DNA of 64,000 bases, from assembly GCF_029846175.1 (NCBI RefSeq), contig NZ_JARWAC010000026.1, forward strand, positions 142,152-206,151, written 5' to 3'. Source of the stretch: Sphaerisporangium sp. TRM90804. GTDB taxonomy: Bacteria > Actinomycetota > Actinomycetes > Streptosporangiales > Streptosporangiaceae. Below, piece after piece: positions 8,211 to 16,788 of the stretch. The position numbers and the translations under genes are program-made. The notes under the pieces were generated by a model. It saw only the letters and a program-made list of their open reading frames with translations. It ran no database searches and was not told the DNA's origin. Every line of letters starts with the position of its first letter. Within the stretch, counting starts at the first letter, position 1.

Positions 8211-9530
8211 GTGGCCGACCCGCTCTTCCCCGCCGACTTCGTCTGGGGGGCGGCGACCTCCGCCTACCAGATCGAAGGCGCCACCGCCGAGGACGGGCGC
8301 GGCCCGTCGGTGTGGGACACCTTCTGCGCCGTCCCCGGCAACGTCAAGGACGGCGCCACCGGCGACGGGGCCGTCGAGCACTACCACCGCTCCGCCGAGG
8401 ACCTCGACGTGATGGCGTCGCTCGGGCTGGACGCCTACCGCTTCTCCATCGCCTGGCCGCGCGTCCAGCCCGACGGCGCGGGCCGTCCCGACCAGCGCGG
8501 GCTCGACTTCTACCGCCGCCTGGCCGACGGCCTCGGCGAGCGCGGCATCGCCCCGATGGCCACGCTGTTCCACTGGGACCTCCCCCAGCGGCTGCAGGAC
8601 AAGGGCGGCTGGGAGAACCGCGACACCGCCGAGCGGTTCGCCGACTACGCCGAGATCGTCTTCGACGCCCTGGACATCCGCGACTGGCTGACCGTCAACG
8701 AGCCCAAGACCGTCGTGGAGTGCGGCTACCGTTCGGGCGTGCACGCGCCCGGCGTCCAGGACGACGGGCGTGCCTTCGTCGCCCTGCACCACCTGCTGCT
8801 CGCCCACGGGCGCGCCTCGCGGGTGCTGCACGACCGGCACCCGGGGCGGCGCATCGGCCCCGCGCTGAACCTTCACCCCGCCTACCCCGCCGACGACGCC
8901 CCCGGCACGGCCGAGGCGGTGCGCCACAAGGACGGCCTGGAGAACCGCCTCTACCTCGACCCCGTCTTCCGGGGCGCCTACCCCGAGGACACGCTGGCGT
9001 GGATCGCCGAGCGCAGCCCGATGCCGTCCTTCATCCGGGACGGCGACCTGGCGGCGATCAGCGAGCCGATCGACCTGCTGGGCGTGCAGTACTACACCTC
9101 CCACTTCGTCGACGCCGCCGGTGAGCGCGTGCTCAAGCACCCGACGGCGCAGCTGGAGTGGCTGGAGATCTTCCCCGGCGGTCTGTACGACCTCCTGGTC
9201 CGCCTGAAGCGCGACTACCCCGCCGTGCCGCTCTACGTCACCGAGAACGGCGTCCCCGCCCCCGACGAGGTGGCCCCGGACGGCCGCGTCCACGACACCG
9301 CCCGCGTCACCTTCCTGCGCGACCACCTGACCGCCGTGCACGCCGCCCTCTCGGAGGGCGTCCCGGTCGAGGGTTACTTCGTCTGGTCGCTGCTGGACAA
9401 CTTCGAATGGGCCGAGGGCTACGACCCCCGCTTCGGCATCGTCCACGTCGACTACGAGACCCAGAAGCGCACCCTCAAGGACAGCGCCCTCTGGTACCGC
9501 GACGTCGTCGCCACCGGCCGCCTCACCTAG
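8211..9530 (+). CDS. second GH1 beta-glucosidase
   Basis: A 439-residue family 1 glycoside hydrolase, about 36 residues shorter than the first copy. It has the acid/base Glu in TVNEP (about E164) and the nucleophile in TENG (about E345). AGGAG at 8200 lies 6 nt before the GTG at 8211, which decides that start over one 27 nt upstream. It follows the repressor gene by 38 nt and is probably the last gene of the operon. The two copies are clearly diverged, so this is not a recent duplication. A different aglycone or chain-length preference is likely but not shown. Confidence 0.88.
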   Translation: MADPLFPADFVWGAATSAYQIEGATAEDGRGPSVWDTFCAVPGNVKDGATGDGAVEHYHRSAEDLDVMASLGLDAYRFSIAWPRVQPDGAGRPDQRGLDFYRRLADGLGERGIAPMATLFHWDLPQRLQDKGGWENRDTAERFADYAEIVFDALDIRDWLTVNEPKTVVECGYRSGVHAPGVQDDGRAFVALHHLLLAHGRASRVLHDRHPGRRIGPALNLHPAYPADDAPGTAEAVRHKDGLENRLYLDPVFRGAYPEDTLAWIAERSPMPSFIRDGDLAAISEPIDLLGVQYYTSHFVDAAGERVLKHPTAQLEWLEIFPGGLYDLLVRLKRDYPAVPLYVTENGVPAPDEVAPDGRVHDTARVTFLRDHLTAVHAALSEGVPVEGYFVWSLLDNFEWAEGYDPRFGIVHVDYETQKRTLKDSALWYRDVVATGRLT

Positions 9531-9676
9531 GGCCGGCCGCGCCTGCCGGGGAAAGCCGGCACCACCCCCACGGCAGCCACCCACACCCCCTCGCCCGAGT
9601 TCCGCCCGTCGGCGCCGGAGGCGGCGGCAGAGGCACCGCCAGGCTCAGCCCTTGGGCGCCTCCGGGGCGGCGGTGG

Positions 9677-11245
9677 TCAGGGGGTGGGGAGGCGGTGGGT
9701 GAGATCGGATTCCAGGGCGGCGGGGTCGCGGGTGCGGAAGGCGATGTGGCCGTCGGGGCGGATGACGTAGGCGGCGGGGCGCCGGGAGGCGTCGTAGCGC
9801 CTGTGGAGGACGCCTCCGGGGTCGGGCAGGACGGGCGTGCCGTCCGCGGGGCCGTCGGTGGTGACGGCCCGGGCGATCAGGCGGGGGCCGTGGCGCTCCT
9901 CCAGGCGGCGGGCGCGGGACGGGGTGGCGGCGGCTCCGAACAGGAGCACGGTGTGGTGGGGGCCGCGCAGCACGTCGTACAGGCGGCGATCGCCCGGGAG
10001 CGGGGCGTCCCAGGCCCGTGAACCGGGCTCCGGGCCGCCGCTCCAGCGCCCCGACTGCCCGGACAGCGGGCTGCCGGGATACTTGATCTTGAGCTGGGAG
10101 ATCAGGCCGACGGCCAGGCGCTGGACCGCGGGCCGGTCGAGCAGCTTCGGCAGCACGTTGGGGACGAACCGTGTGCGCACCTGCCTGGCCGTCCAGGAGT
10201 CGGCGATCACGACGCCGAAGGCGCGGTCGGTCGTGCGCAGCAGCGCCTCCCCCACCGGCCGCCGCTCGGCGTGGTAGGTGTCGAGCAGCTCCTCGCCCCC
10301 CAGGGCCAGCTTCCAGGCCAGGTTGTAGGCGTCCTGGATGCCGGTGTTCATCCCCTGCCCGCCCACCGGGCTGTGGATGTGGGCGGCGTCGCCCGCCAGG
10401 AAGGCCCGCCCGGCCCGGTAGCGCGGCACGCCGCGCCGGTGCAGCCGGTAGCGGGACACCCACGCCGTGTCGATCACCTTCGCCGGAACCGGGACCCGCT
10501 CGTCGAGCATGCGCTGGAAGTCGGCCATCGTCGGGTCGCCCTCCCCCGCCGGGACGTCGCCGAACACGCGGAAGCGGCGCTTGCCCGGCATCGACCAGGC
10601 GGCGAACAGCCCCTCGCCCGGGAAGACGTACAGCTCGCCGTCGGGCAGGTCCCAGTCGAGGCGGGCGTCGGCCATGATGAACTCGCGCTCGTAAGTGACC
10701 CCGTCGAACGGGATGCCCGCCGACCGGCGCACGGCGCTGTGCGCCCCGTCGCAGCCGACGATCCAGCGCGCCTCGGCCGGCTCCTCGCGCCCGTCGGCGC
10801 GGCGCAGCGTGGCCGTCACCCCCTCGCCGGTCTCCCGGTACGACTCCAGCCCGAGGCCGCGCTCCACGCGCACGCCGAGCCCCTCCAGGTTGGCGGCGAG
10901 CAGCGCCTCGGTGCGGTCCTGCGAGAGCATCAGCGGCCGGGGGTAGCGGGTGTCCAGCTCGGGCAGGGCCGACAGGTCGGCGCCGAGGTTCATGTGCGCC
11001 GACCTGCCGCCGGAGAAGACCCCGGTGAACCCGTCGACCAGGCGCCCCTCGGCGATCGCCGCGTCGGCGACGCCGAGGTCGTCGAGGATCTCCAGGGTGC
11101 GCGACTGGACCACCAGCGCGCGCGACGTCCGCGCCGGCTCGGGAGCCCGGTCGACGATACGCACGTCGAGGCCGTGCCGCCGCAGCTCCCCCGCCATCGT
11201 CAGCCCGGTGGGGCCGGCCCCCACCACCAGCACATCAGTTGTCAT
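9677..11245 (-). CDS. FAD-dependent aromatic-ring-type monooxygenase
   Basis: A 522-residue class A flavoprotein monooxygenase of the PHBH fold. The Rossmann GxGxxG is VGAGPTGLTMAG near the start. The DG motif is GCDGAHSAVRR (about 170), and the FAD ribityl-binding GD motif is FLAGDAAHIHSPVGGQG (about 285-300). A C-terminal thioredoxin-like region follows, as in phenol- and polyketide-hydroxylases. These enzymes use NAD(P)H and O2 to hydroxylate aromatics or antibiotics. GGAGG lies 5 nt before the ATG. It is convergent with the beta-glucosidase gene and divergent from the iminopeptidase gene. Substrate unknown. Confidence 0.85.
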   Translation of the reverse strand: MTTDVLVVGAGPTGLTMAGELRRHGLDVRIVDRAPEPARTSRALVVQSRTLEILDDLGVADAAIAEGRLVDGFTGVFSGGRSAHMNLGADLSALPELDTRYPRPLMLSQDRTEALLAANLEGLGVRVERGLGLESYRETGEGVTATLRRADGREEPAEARWIVGCDGAHSAVRRSAGIPFDGVTYEREFIMADARLDWDLPDGELYVFPGEGLFAAWSMPGKRRFRVFGDVPAGEGDPTMADFQRMLDERVPVPAKVIDTAWVSRYRLHRRGVPRYRAGRAFLAGDAAHIHSPVGGQGMNTGIQDAYNLAWKLALGGEELLDTYHAERRPVGEALLRTTDRAFGVVIADSWTARQVRTRFVPNVLPKLLDRPAVQRLAVGLISQLKIKYPGSPLSGQSGRWSGGPEPGSRAWDAPLPGDRRLYDVLRGPHHTVLLFGAAATPSRARRLEERHGPRLIARAVTTDGPADGTPVLPDPGGVLHRRYDASRRPAAYVIRPDGHIAFRTRDPAALESDLTHRLPTP

Positions 11246-11258
11246 GCCTCCAGACTAA

Positions 11259-11274
11259 TTCATCATCCGATGAA
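11259..11274. promoter_or_regulatory. inverted repeat upstream of the monooxygenase gene
   Basis: TTCATC (11259-11264) and GATGAA (11269-11274) form a 6-4-6 palindrome 14 nt before the monooxygenase start, in an AT-rich patch. Its position fits an operator for a TetR- or MarR-type repressor acting on the monooxygenase, but no such regulator gene is adjacent. Confidence 0.35.
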
Positions 11275-11342
11275 ATAGAAGGGGCCGACATCGGCCGGCC
11301 GATCCGCGATCTAGGGTGGGAGGCCGGCGGCGGGAGGCACGC

Positions 11343-12299
11343 GTGCGGACGTTCTATCCGGAGATCGAGCCCTACGAGACGGGCGTGCTGGACGTCGGAG
11401 ACGGCCAGCGCCTCTACTGGGAACTGTGCGGCGACCCGCGGGGCAAGCCGGCGGTGTTCCTGCACGGCGGGCCCGGCGGAGGCTGCCTGCCGGCCCACCG
11501 GCGGCTGTTCGACCCCGAGGCGTACCGCGTGCTGCTGTTCGACCAGCGCGGGTGCGGCCGGAGCACCCCGCGCGCGGGCGCGGGCGGCGCGAGCCTGTCG
11601 GCCAACACCACCTGGCACCTGGTGCGCGACATCGAGCGGCTGCGGGTGGCGTCCGGCGTGGAGCGGTGGACGGTGCTGGGCGGGTCGTGGGGCACCACGC
11701 TGGGGCTGGCGTACGCCCAGAGCCACCCAGAGCGGGTCAGCGAGCTGATCCTGCGGGGGGTGTGCATGTTCCGCCCCCGGGAGCTGCGGTGGGTCTACCA
11801 GGTCGGCGGCCCCGGGCTGTTCCCCGACGCCTGGGAGGCCCTGGTGGCGCCGATCCCCGAGCACGAGCGCGGCGACCTGGTGGCCGCCTACCACCGCAGG
11901 GTGAACGACCCCGACCCCGCGGTGCGCGCCGAGGCGGCCCTCGCCTGGAGCGTCTGGGAGGGCTCGACGGCCGCCCTGCTGCCGAGGCCCGACCTGGTGG
12001 CCATGCACGCCCGCGCCGACGTGGCGCTCGGCTTCGCGCGCATCGAGCTGCACTACCTGCGCAACCACGCCTTCCTCGCCGAGGACCAGCTCCTGCGGGA
12101 CGCGGGCAGGCTGCGCGACGTCCCCGGCGTGATCGTCCAGGGCCGGTACGACATGTGCACGCCGCCCTTCACCGCCTGGGAGCTGCACCGCGCCTGGCCG
12201 CGGGCCGACTTCGTGATGGTCGAGGGCGCCGGCCACGCCGGCGACGAGCCCGCGACCCTGCACCACGTCATCGAGGCCACCGACCGCTTCCGGCCCTGA
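11343..12299 (+). CDS. pip: proline iminopeptidase (alpha/beta hydrolase, S33)
   Basis: A 318-residue protein of the usual size for prolyl aminopeptidases. The oxyanion loop HGGPGGG, the strand DQRGCGRS, the nucleophile elbow GGSWGTT (about S115) and the C-terminal His in EGAGHAGDE are all present, together with the N-terminal 'YWELCGDP' typical of this family. It removes N-terminal proline from peptides in the cytoplasm. GGGAGG 5 nt upstream selects the GTG at 11343. The gene stands alone, divergent from the monooxygenase. Confidence 0.85.
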   Translation: MRTFYPEIEPYETGVLDVGDGQRLYWELCGDPRGKPAVFLHGGPGGGCLPAHRRLFDPEAYRVLLFDQRGCGRSTPRAGAGGASLSANTTWHLVRDIERLRVASGVERWTVLGGSWGTTLGLAYAQSHPERVSELILRGVCMFRPRELRWVYQVGGPGLFPDAWEALVAPIPEHERGDLVAAYHRRVNDPDPAVRAEAALAWSVWEGSTAALLPRPDLVAMHARADVALGFARIELHYLRNHAFLAEDQLLRDAGRLRDVPGVIVQGRYDMCTPPFTAWELHRAWPRADFVMVEGAGHAGDEPATLHHVIEATDRFRP

Positions 12300-12496
12300 C
12301 CGAAATCGGTCACGGCCCGTGTCCCCGGTCCTCCCGCGCACGGGCGGGCCGGGCACCGCCCGCGCCCGGCCTCCGGGAAACGTACATGCGGGCCGGGCCG
12401 GGCGCCCGGTCCGCGAGGACCGGCAAAACGCGGAATGACCTGCGCGGTCGTCGCGCGGGCGACGGCGGCCCGCGGCGGGCGGGCGAGTGGCCGTGG

Positions 12497-12525
12497 TTGA
12501 CGCCCCGACCGGCACCCCTTACCTT
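12497..12525 (+). promoter_or_regulatory. promoter of the aldose epimerase gene
   Basis: TTGACG (12497-12502), a 17-nt spacer, then TACCTT (12520-12525). Transcription should start near 12532, just before the CebR-type operator, giving ideal repression geometry. Confidence 0.65.
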
Positions 12526-12536
12526 GTGGCCGTTAA

Positions 12537-12550
12537 TGGGAGCGCTCCCA
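12537..12550. promoter_or_regulatory. CebR-type operator, copy 3
   Basis: Third perfect TGGGAGCGCTCCCA in the window, overlapping the predicted start region of the epimerase transcript. It extends the beta-glucoside regulon to a gene 3 kb beyond the operon, past two unrelated genes. Confidence 0.8.
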
Positions 12551-12668
12551 CTCCCCCACCGGCACGGCGGCCGGATTTTGGCCGCCTGACGGGGACGTGG
12601 ATGATGGAGGCGCGCCCGCCCTGGCCGCCCGGATCCGGCGTCCGCGCGTCGATGAGAGGACATCTCCC

Positions 12669-13550
12669 GTGCCACAGCTCGTTGTCCGCGGTGGAGGCTT
12701 CCACGCCGAGATAACCAAGGCGGGAGCGGCCCTGCGCGTGCTCAGGCACGGCGACCGCGACCTGGTGACGAGCTGGCCGCAGGACGGCCCCATCCCGTAC
12801 TACAGCGGCACCCTGCTGGCCCCCTGGCCCAACCGCCTCGCCCGCGGGCGCTACACCTTCGGGGGCCGGTCCCTGTCGGTGCCGATCAACGAGCCCGAGC
12901 GCGGCCACGCCCTGCACGGCCTGGTCGCGTTCGCCCCCTGGCAGCTCGCCGAGGAGGGCCCGGGGTTCGCGGGCCTCGCGCACACCGTCGAGCCGTCGCC
13001 CGGCTACCCGTTCCGCCTGGCGATGCGGGTGCGCTACACCCTCAACGCCCAGGGGCTCACCACCACGCTCACGGCCGAGAACACCGGCGACGAGCCGGCG
13101 CCTTACGGGTGCGGCCCCCACCCGTGGCTGCTCGCCGGCGACGGCCCCAAGGAGGGCTGGCGGCTCGAACTGCCCGCCGGCCGCGTCCTGCTCACCGACG
13201 AGGTGCTGCTCCCCCGCGAGCTCACCGACGTCCAGGGCACCCCGTACGACTTCCGCGCCGAGCGCCCGATCGGCGACACCGTCCTGGACGAGGCGTTCAC
13301 CGGCCTGACCCCGGCCGCGGACGGCGTCACCCGGGTGCGCGTGCTCGGCGCCGAGGGCGGCGTGCAGATCGCGTGGGACGCCTCGGCGATGCCGTGGGTC
13401 CAGGTGTGCACGGGCACGGGCTTCGGCCATCCCGGCCTGGCCGTCGAGCCGATGACCTGCCCTCCGGACGCCTTCAACTCCGGCACCGACCTCATCGTGC
13501 TCGGTCCAGGCGAGAAGCACGAAGCCGCCTGGACCATCTCCCCCCTCTGA
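12669..13550 (+). CDS. aldose 1-epimerase family protein
   Basis: A 293-residue galactose-mutarotase-fold protein. Family landmarks are the N-terminal LLAPWPNRLARGRY, the general-acid loop GHALHGLV, the second His region GCGPHPWLL and the carboxylate segment LAVEPMTCPPDAFN. The GTG at 12669 follows AGAGGA (12655-12660) by 8 nt. Mutarotases interconvert alpha and beta anomers. Beta-glucosidases release beta-glucose, so anomer conversion before kinase action is a sensible role, supported by the operator upstream. Members of this YeaD/YihR-like subgroup may also act on phosphorylated sugars, so the exact substrate is open. Confidence 0.85.
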   Translation: MPQLVVRGGGFHAEITKAGAALRVLRHGDRDLVTSWPQDGPIPYYSGTLLAPWPNRLARGRYTFGGRSLSVPINEPERGHALHGLVAFAPWQLAEEGPGFAGLAHTVEPSPGYPFRLAMRVRYTLNAQGLTTTLTAENTGDEPAPYGCGPHPWLLAGDGPKEGWRLELPAGRVLLTDEVLLPRELTDVQGTPYDFRAERPIGDTVLDEAFTGLTPAADGVTRVRVLGAEGGVQIAWDASAMPWVQVCTGTGFGHPGLAVEPMTCPPDAFNSGTDLIVLGPGEKHEAAWTISPL

Positions 13551-13675
13551 GGACCCGGCGCCGGAAGCACCCGGCCGGGCTGTCAAGGCCCCCACCAGAC
13601 CCCGACCACCCGTGACCCCGGCCCGGTTCGCCACGGCCCGGCCCGGGCAGTCCCGACGAGCCGAAGCGAAGTGAC

Positions 13676-14671
13676 ATGGAGAGCAGGACGAAGCGCCGGC
13701 TGCCGGCGGCCCAGATCGACGCGCTGATCGGCGGCACGCTGGGCGCCGGCGTCGTGTCCTCGGAGGAGCTCACCGACGGGTTCGCCAACGCCGTCTGGCG
13801 GCTGGTGCTCGACGACGGCCGGCGGGTGGTGCTGAAGGTCGCCCCGCCGCCCGACATCGACCTGCTGCGCTACGAGCGCGACCTGCTGCGCACCGAGGCG
13901 CTGGTGTACCACCTGGCCGGCCCCGCCGGGCTGCCGCTCCCCCGACTGCTGCACTCGGGCTTCGACGACCCCGAGCTGGGCGGCGACTACCTGATCATGG
14001 CCGAGCTGGACGGCGTCCCGTGGAATCGGGCCGAGTCCCTCGGCGAGGCCGACGACGCGGCGCTGCGGCGCGAGCTGGGCGGGCACCTGGCCGCCCTGCA
14101 CGCCATCCCCGGCGAGGGCGTCTTCGGCTACCCGATCGCGGGCCTGACCGGCCCGACCTGGCGTGAGGCGTTCATCGTGATGACCGGCGCCCTGCTGGAC
14201 GACGCCGTGCGCTACGCCATCCCGCTGCCCTGCTCGCAGGTGGAGGTGGCGGGCGCCGTCCACGGCAACGCGCGGGCGCTGGAGGAGGTCACGACACCCT
14301 CGCTGGTGCACTTCGACGTGTGGCCCGGCAACGTGTTCCTGTCACTGACCCCCGGGGAGCCGCCGCGCATCCAGGCGCTGATCGACCACGAACGGGCCTT
14401 CTGGGGCGACCCGCTGGCCGACTTCATCACCCCGACCCTCTTCGGCGAGCTGAGCGAGGACGATCCGCTCGTGGCGGGCTACCGGGAGGCGGGCGGCACG
14501 CTCGTCCTGACGCCCGAGGCGAGGGTGAGGGAGGAGCTCTACCGCATCTACCTGAACCTCATCCTGCTGGTGGAGAACGGGCCGCGGCAGTATCCGGCGA
14601 AGTACTACACCCGGATCCGCGACCAGGCGACCGCCGGTCTCACGAAGAGCCTGGCCCTGCTCAGGGGGTGA
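13676..14671 (+). CDS. aminoglycoside-phosphotransferase-fold kinase
   Basis: A 331-residue APH/choline-kinase-type protein. Visible elements are the ATP-binding Lys in RVVLKVA, the Brenner motif HFDVWPGNVFL (catalytic Asp and Asn) and the metal-binding IDHERAFWGDP. The segment ITPTLF follows, in a form common to actinobacterial fructosamine-kinase-like or macrolide-kinase-like paralogues. Small-molecule phosphorylation is the family activity and the substrate is unknown. There is no clear ribosome binding site before the ATG. It lies 125 nt after the epimerase gene, so a sugar-related substrate is possible but unproven. Confidence 0.8.
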   Translation: MESRTKRRLPAAQIDALIGGTLGAGVVSSEELTDGFANAVWRLVLDDGRRVVLKVAPPPDIDLLRYERDLLRTEALVYHLAGPAGLPLPRLLHSGFDDPELGGDYLIMAELDGVPWNRAESLGEADDAALRRELGGHLAALHAIPGEGVFGYPIAGLTGPTWREAFIVMTGALLDDAVRYAIPLPCSQVEVAGAVHGNARALEEVTTPSLVHFDVWPGNVFLSLTPGEPPRIQALIDHERAFWGDPLADFITPTLFGELSEDDPLVAGYREAGGTLVLTPEARVREELYRIYLNLILLVENGPRQYPAKYYTRIRDQATAGLTKSLALLRG

Positions 14672-14815
14672 CGGGACCGCGCCCGGCCGAAGCGGACGCG
14701 GCGCGCGCAGCGGTGGCCCACCGGCCGGGACAGGCGGCGGCGGACGGGCAGAGCCGCCCAGGGACCAGGTCCCCAGGCGGCCGCGCACGTCCTGCCGCCG
14801 GCTCGCGCCGGCGTG

Positions 14816-15325
14816 TCACACACCGCTGTCACGCCGGGGGTTGCCCGCGACGAGCTGGTCGGTGGCCGGCTGCCGGTCCGCGGCCGGCCTGCCGCCCGCG
14901 ACGACCGGCTCGGCCGAGGCGGGGGCGGCGGTGCGGTCGGGCACGCCGTCGCCGTCACGGTCGGGCACGTTGGCGTGCTTGCCCGCGGGGGTCTCCGCCG
15001 TGGCGGCGCTCTCCTTCTCCAGCTTGCGCTCCAGCCGGCGCTTCTCCTCCTCCAGGCGCGCGACGCGGTCGCGCGTCTCGGCGCGGGCCGCGACGGCCTT
15101 CTTCCGGCGGACGCCCGCCCGGCGCATGCCGCCGGTGAGCATCATCAGGCCGATCAGGAAGACCGCGGCGGTGGCCGCCCCGGCGAGGAAGAGCTCCAGG
15201 TTGGTGAGCTGGAGCGTACGGTCCAGGACCGTGATCGACGCCGTAACGCCGCCGGTCTCGTCGTTCGCCACCGCGATAAGGCCCGCGCCGGCGAGCACGA
15301 TCAAAAGCAGGCCCAGCACAATCAT
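14816..15325 (-). CDS. small membrane protein with coiled coil and charged tail
   Basis: A 169-residue protein of unrecognised function. It has two transmembrane helices (about residues 1-20 and 43-66), a basic linker, a Glu/Arg/Lys coiled coil (about 85-112) and a hydrophilic tail. The tail contains one DRDGDGVPD motif, like a single calcium-binding type-3 repeat. The first 80 residues resemble LapA-type or other two-helix envelope proteins in layout only. Its ATG is preceded by GAGG at 5-6 nt. It stands alone between a convergent kinase-fold gene and a divergent monooxygenase gene. Confidence 0.75.
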   Translation of the reverse strand: MIVLGLLLIVLAGAGLIAVANDETGGVTASITVLDRTLQLTNLELFLAGAATAAVFLIGLMMLTGGMRRAGVRRKKAVAARAETRDRVARLEEEKRRLERKLEKESAATAETPAGKHANVPDRDGDGVPDRTAAPASAEPVVAGGRPAADRQPATDQLVAGNPRRDSGV

Positions 15326-15469
15326 GTGACCTCAACTCCACGTCGCCTCGATGCCGGCCCCGGGGAGGGGGCCGACCTCCGACTGCCCAGGAGGGCCCCC
15401 CTTATTCCTACTCGGGCCCGTGTGGGTAGGCCGATGGAAGAGGTCCTTTCATCCGGGGGATCCATGCGA

Positions 15470-15475
15470 TAAATT
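15470..15475 (+). promoter_or_regulatory. -10 element of a leaderless transcript
   Basis: TAAATT ends 6 nt before the GTG at 15482, in a locally AT-rich patch. No ribosome binding site precedes the start, so the mRNA probably begins at the start codon. Confidence 0.5.
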
Positions 15476-15481
15476 CAACGG

Positions 15482-16723
15482 GTGATGAATATGTCGAACA
15501 CATGCGTGATCGCCGGAGGCGGCCCCGCCGGGGCCGTGCTCGCGCTGCTGATGGCCCGCGCCGGCGTCGAGGTCACGCTGCTGGAGAAGCACGACGACTT
15601 CCTGCGCGACTTCCGCGGCGACACCCTGCATCCGTCGACGCTCCAGGTGCTGGACGAGCTGGGGCTGGCCGGGGAGCTGCAGGCCCTGCCGCACCGCAAG
15701 GCGTACGGCATGCAGATCATGACCGACGACGGCGTCGTGCCGCTGGCCTCGTTCGCCGGGCTGCGGCACAAGTACCCCTACATCGCCTTCGTGCCGCAGT
15801 GGGAGTTCCTCGACCTGGTCACCCGTGCCGCGAGCCGGTATCCCAACTTCCGGCTGCTCATGGGCGCCGAGGTGGTGGGGCTGATCCGCGAGGGCGGCGC
15901 GGCCCGCGGCGTCCGCTACCGCGACGCGGACGGCGAGCACGAGCTGCGCGCCACGCTCACCGTCGGCGCCGACGGGCGCCACTCCGACGTCCGGCGGGCG
16001 GCGGGGCTGACGCCCGTGGAGCGGGGCGCCCCCATGGACGTCGTCTGGTTCCGGGTGCCCGCCCTGCCGGGCGACGGGGAGGAGCCGTTCCTGCGCCTGT
16101 CCGCCGGCCGCCTCATGGTCGCGATCCCCCGCGGCACCTACTGGCAGCTCGCCTACGTCATCCCCAAGGACGGCTTCGACCGGCTCCGCGAGGACGGCAT
16201 CGAGTCGCTGCGCGCGTCCGTCGGCCGACTGCTGCCCTTCCTGGCCGGCCGCATGGAGGAGCTGGCGGGCTTCGATGAGGTCGGCGTGCTGCGCGTCGCG
16301 CTGAACCGGGTGCGCCGCTGGCACCGCCCGGGGCTGCTGCTGATCGGCGACGCCGCCCACGCGATGTCCCCGATCTTCGGGGTCGGCATCAACCTGGCCA
16401 TCCAGGACGCGGTGGCCGCCGCCAACCTGCTCGCCGGGCCCCTGAGCGCCGGGCGGGCGCCCGAGTCGCTGCTGCACCGGGTGCAGCGCCGCCGCGCCCT
16501 GCCGACGGTGATCACCCAGTTCGCCCAGCGCGTCGTGCAGGACCGCCTGATCCGCCCGGCGCTCCAGGGCGCGGCCCGCCCCGTGCGCTTCCCGGCCGAC
16601 CCGTCACGCCTGCTGGTCGTCGGGCCGGTCGTCCGCCGGTTCATCGGCCTGGGGGTGCTTCCCGAGCACGTCCGCTCCCCCGCGACCACCCCGCCGCGCC
16701 CGGTCGCCGGCACCCCCGGATGA
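15482..16723 (+). CDS. FAD-dependent oxidoreductase / monooxygenase
   Basis: A 413-residue PHBH-fold flavoprotein, distinct from the one at 9.7 kb. GGGPAGAVLALLMARAG is the nucleotide-binding fingerprint, followed by EKHDDFLRDFRGDTLHPST, the DG motif GADGRHSDVRRAAG (about 160) and LIGDAAHAMSPIFGVGINLA (about 282-301). This sequence type matches the actinobacterial 'FAD-dependent oxidoreductase' group near kynurenine- and alkylhalide-type hydroxylases. There is no C-terminal thioredoxin domain. The start is GTG 15482 (ATGs at 15485 and 15491 are in frame), with a -10 box exactly 6 nt upstream instead of a ribosome binding site. Substrate unknown. Confidence 0.83.
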   Translation: MMNMSNTCVIAGGGPAGAVLALLMARAGVEVTLLEKHDDFLRDFRGDTLHPSTLQVLDELGLAGELQALPHRKAYGMQIMTDDGVVPLASFAGLRHKYPYIAFVPQWEFLDLVTRAASRYPNFRLLMGAEVVGLIREGGAARGVRYRDADGEHELRATLTVGADGRHSDVRRAAGLTPVERGAPMDVVWFRVPALPGDGEEPFLRLSAGRLMVAIPRGTYWQLAYVIPKDGFDRLREDGIESLRASVGRLLPFLAGRMEELAGFDEVGVLRVALNRVRRWHRPGLLLIGDAAHAMSPIFGVGINLAIQDAVAAANLLAGPLSAGRAPESLLHRVQRRRALPTVITQFAQRVVQDRLIRPALQGAARPVRFPADPSRLLVVGPVVRRFIGLGVLPEHVRSPATTPPRPVAGTPG

Positions 16724-16776
16724 GAGGCCTTTCTCACTCTGTGGACGGCGACTCGGCCGGGGAGGGGTCGGTGTCA

Positions 16777-16782
16777 TAGCCT
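16777..16782 (+). promoter_or_regulatory. -10 element of a leaderless transcript (DAHP synthase)
   Basis: TAGCCT ends 6 nt before the GTG at 16789; the nearest purine-rich tract (GGAGGGG, 16761) is 21 nt away, too far to act as a ribosome binding site. No convincing -35 is seen. Confidence 0.55.
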
Positions 16783-16788
16783 CTTAGC

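Noticed and set aside
9536..9676. Terminator between the second beta-glucosidase and the monooxygenase
   Set aside because: Only a 6-bp hairpin (TGCCGG/CCGGCA near 9544) is visible, too weak to call.
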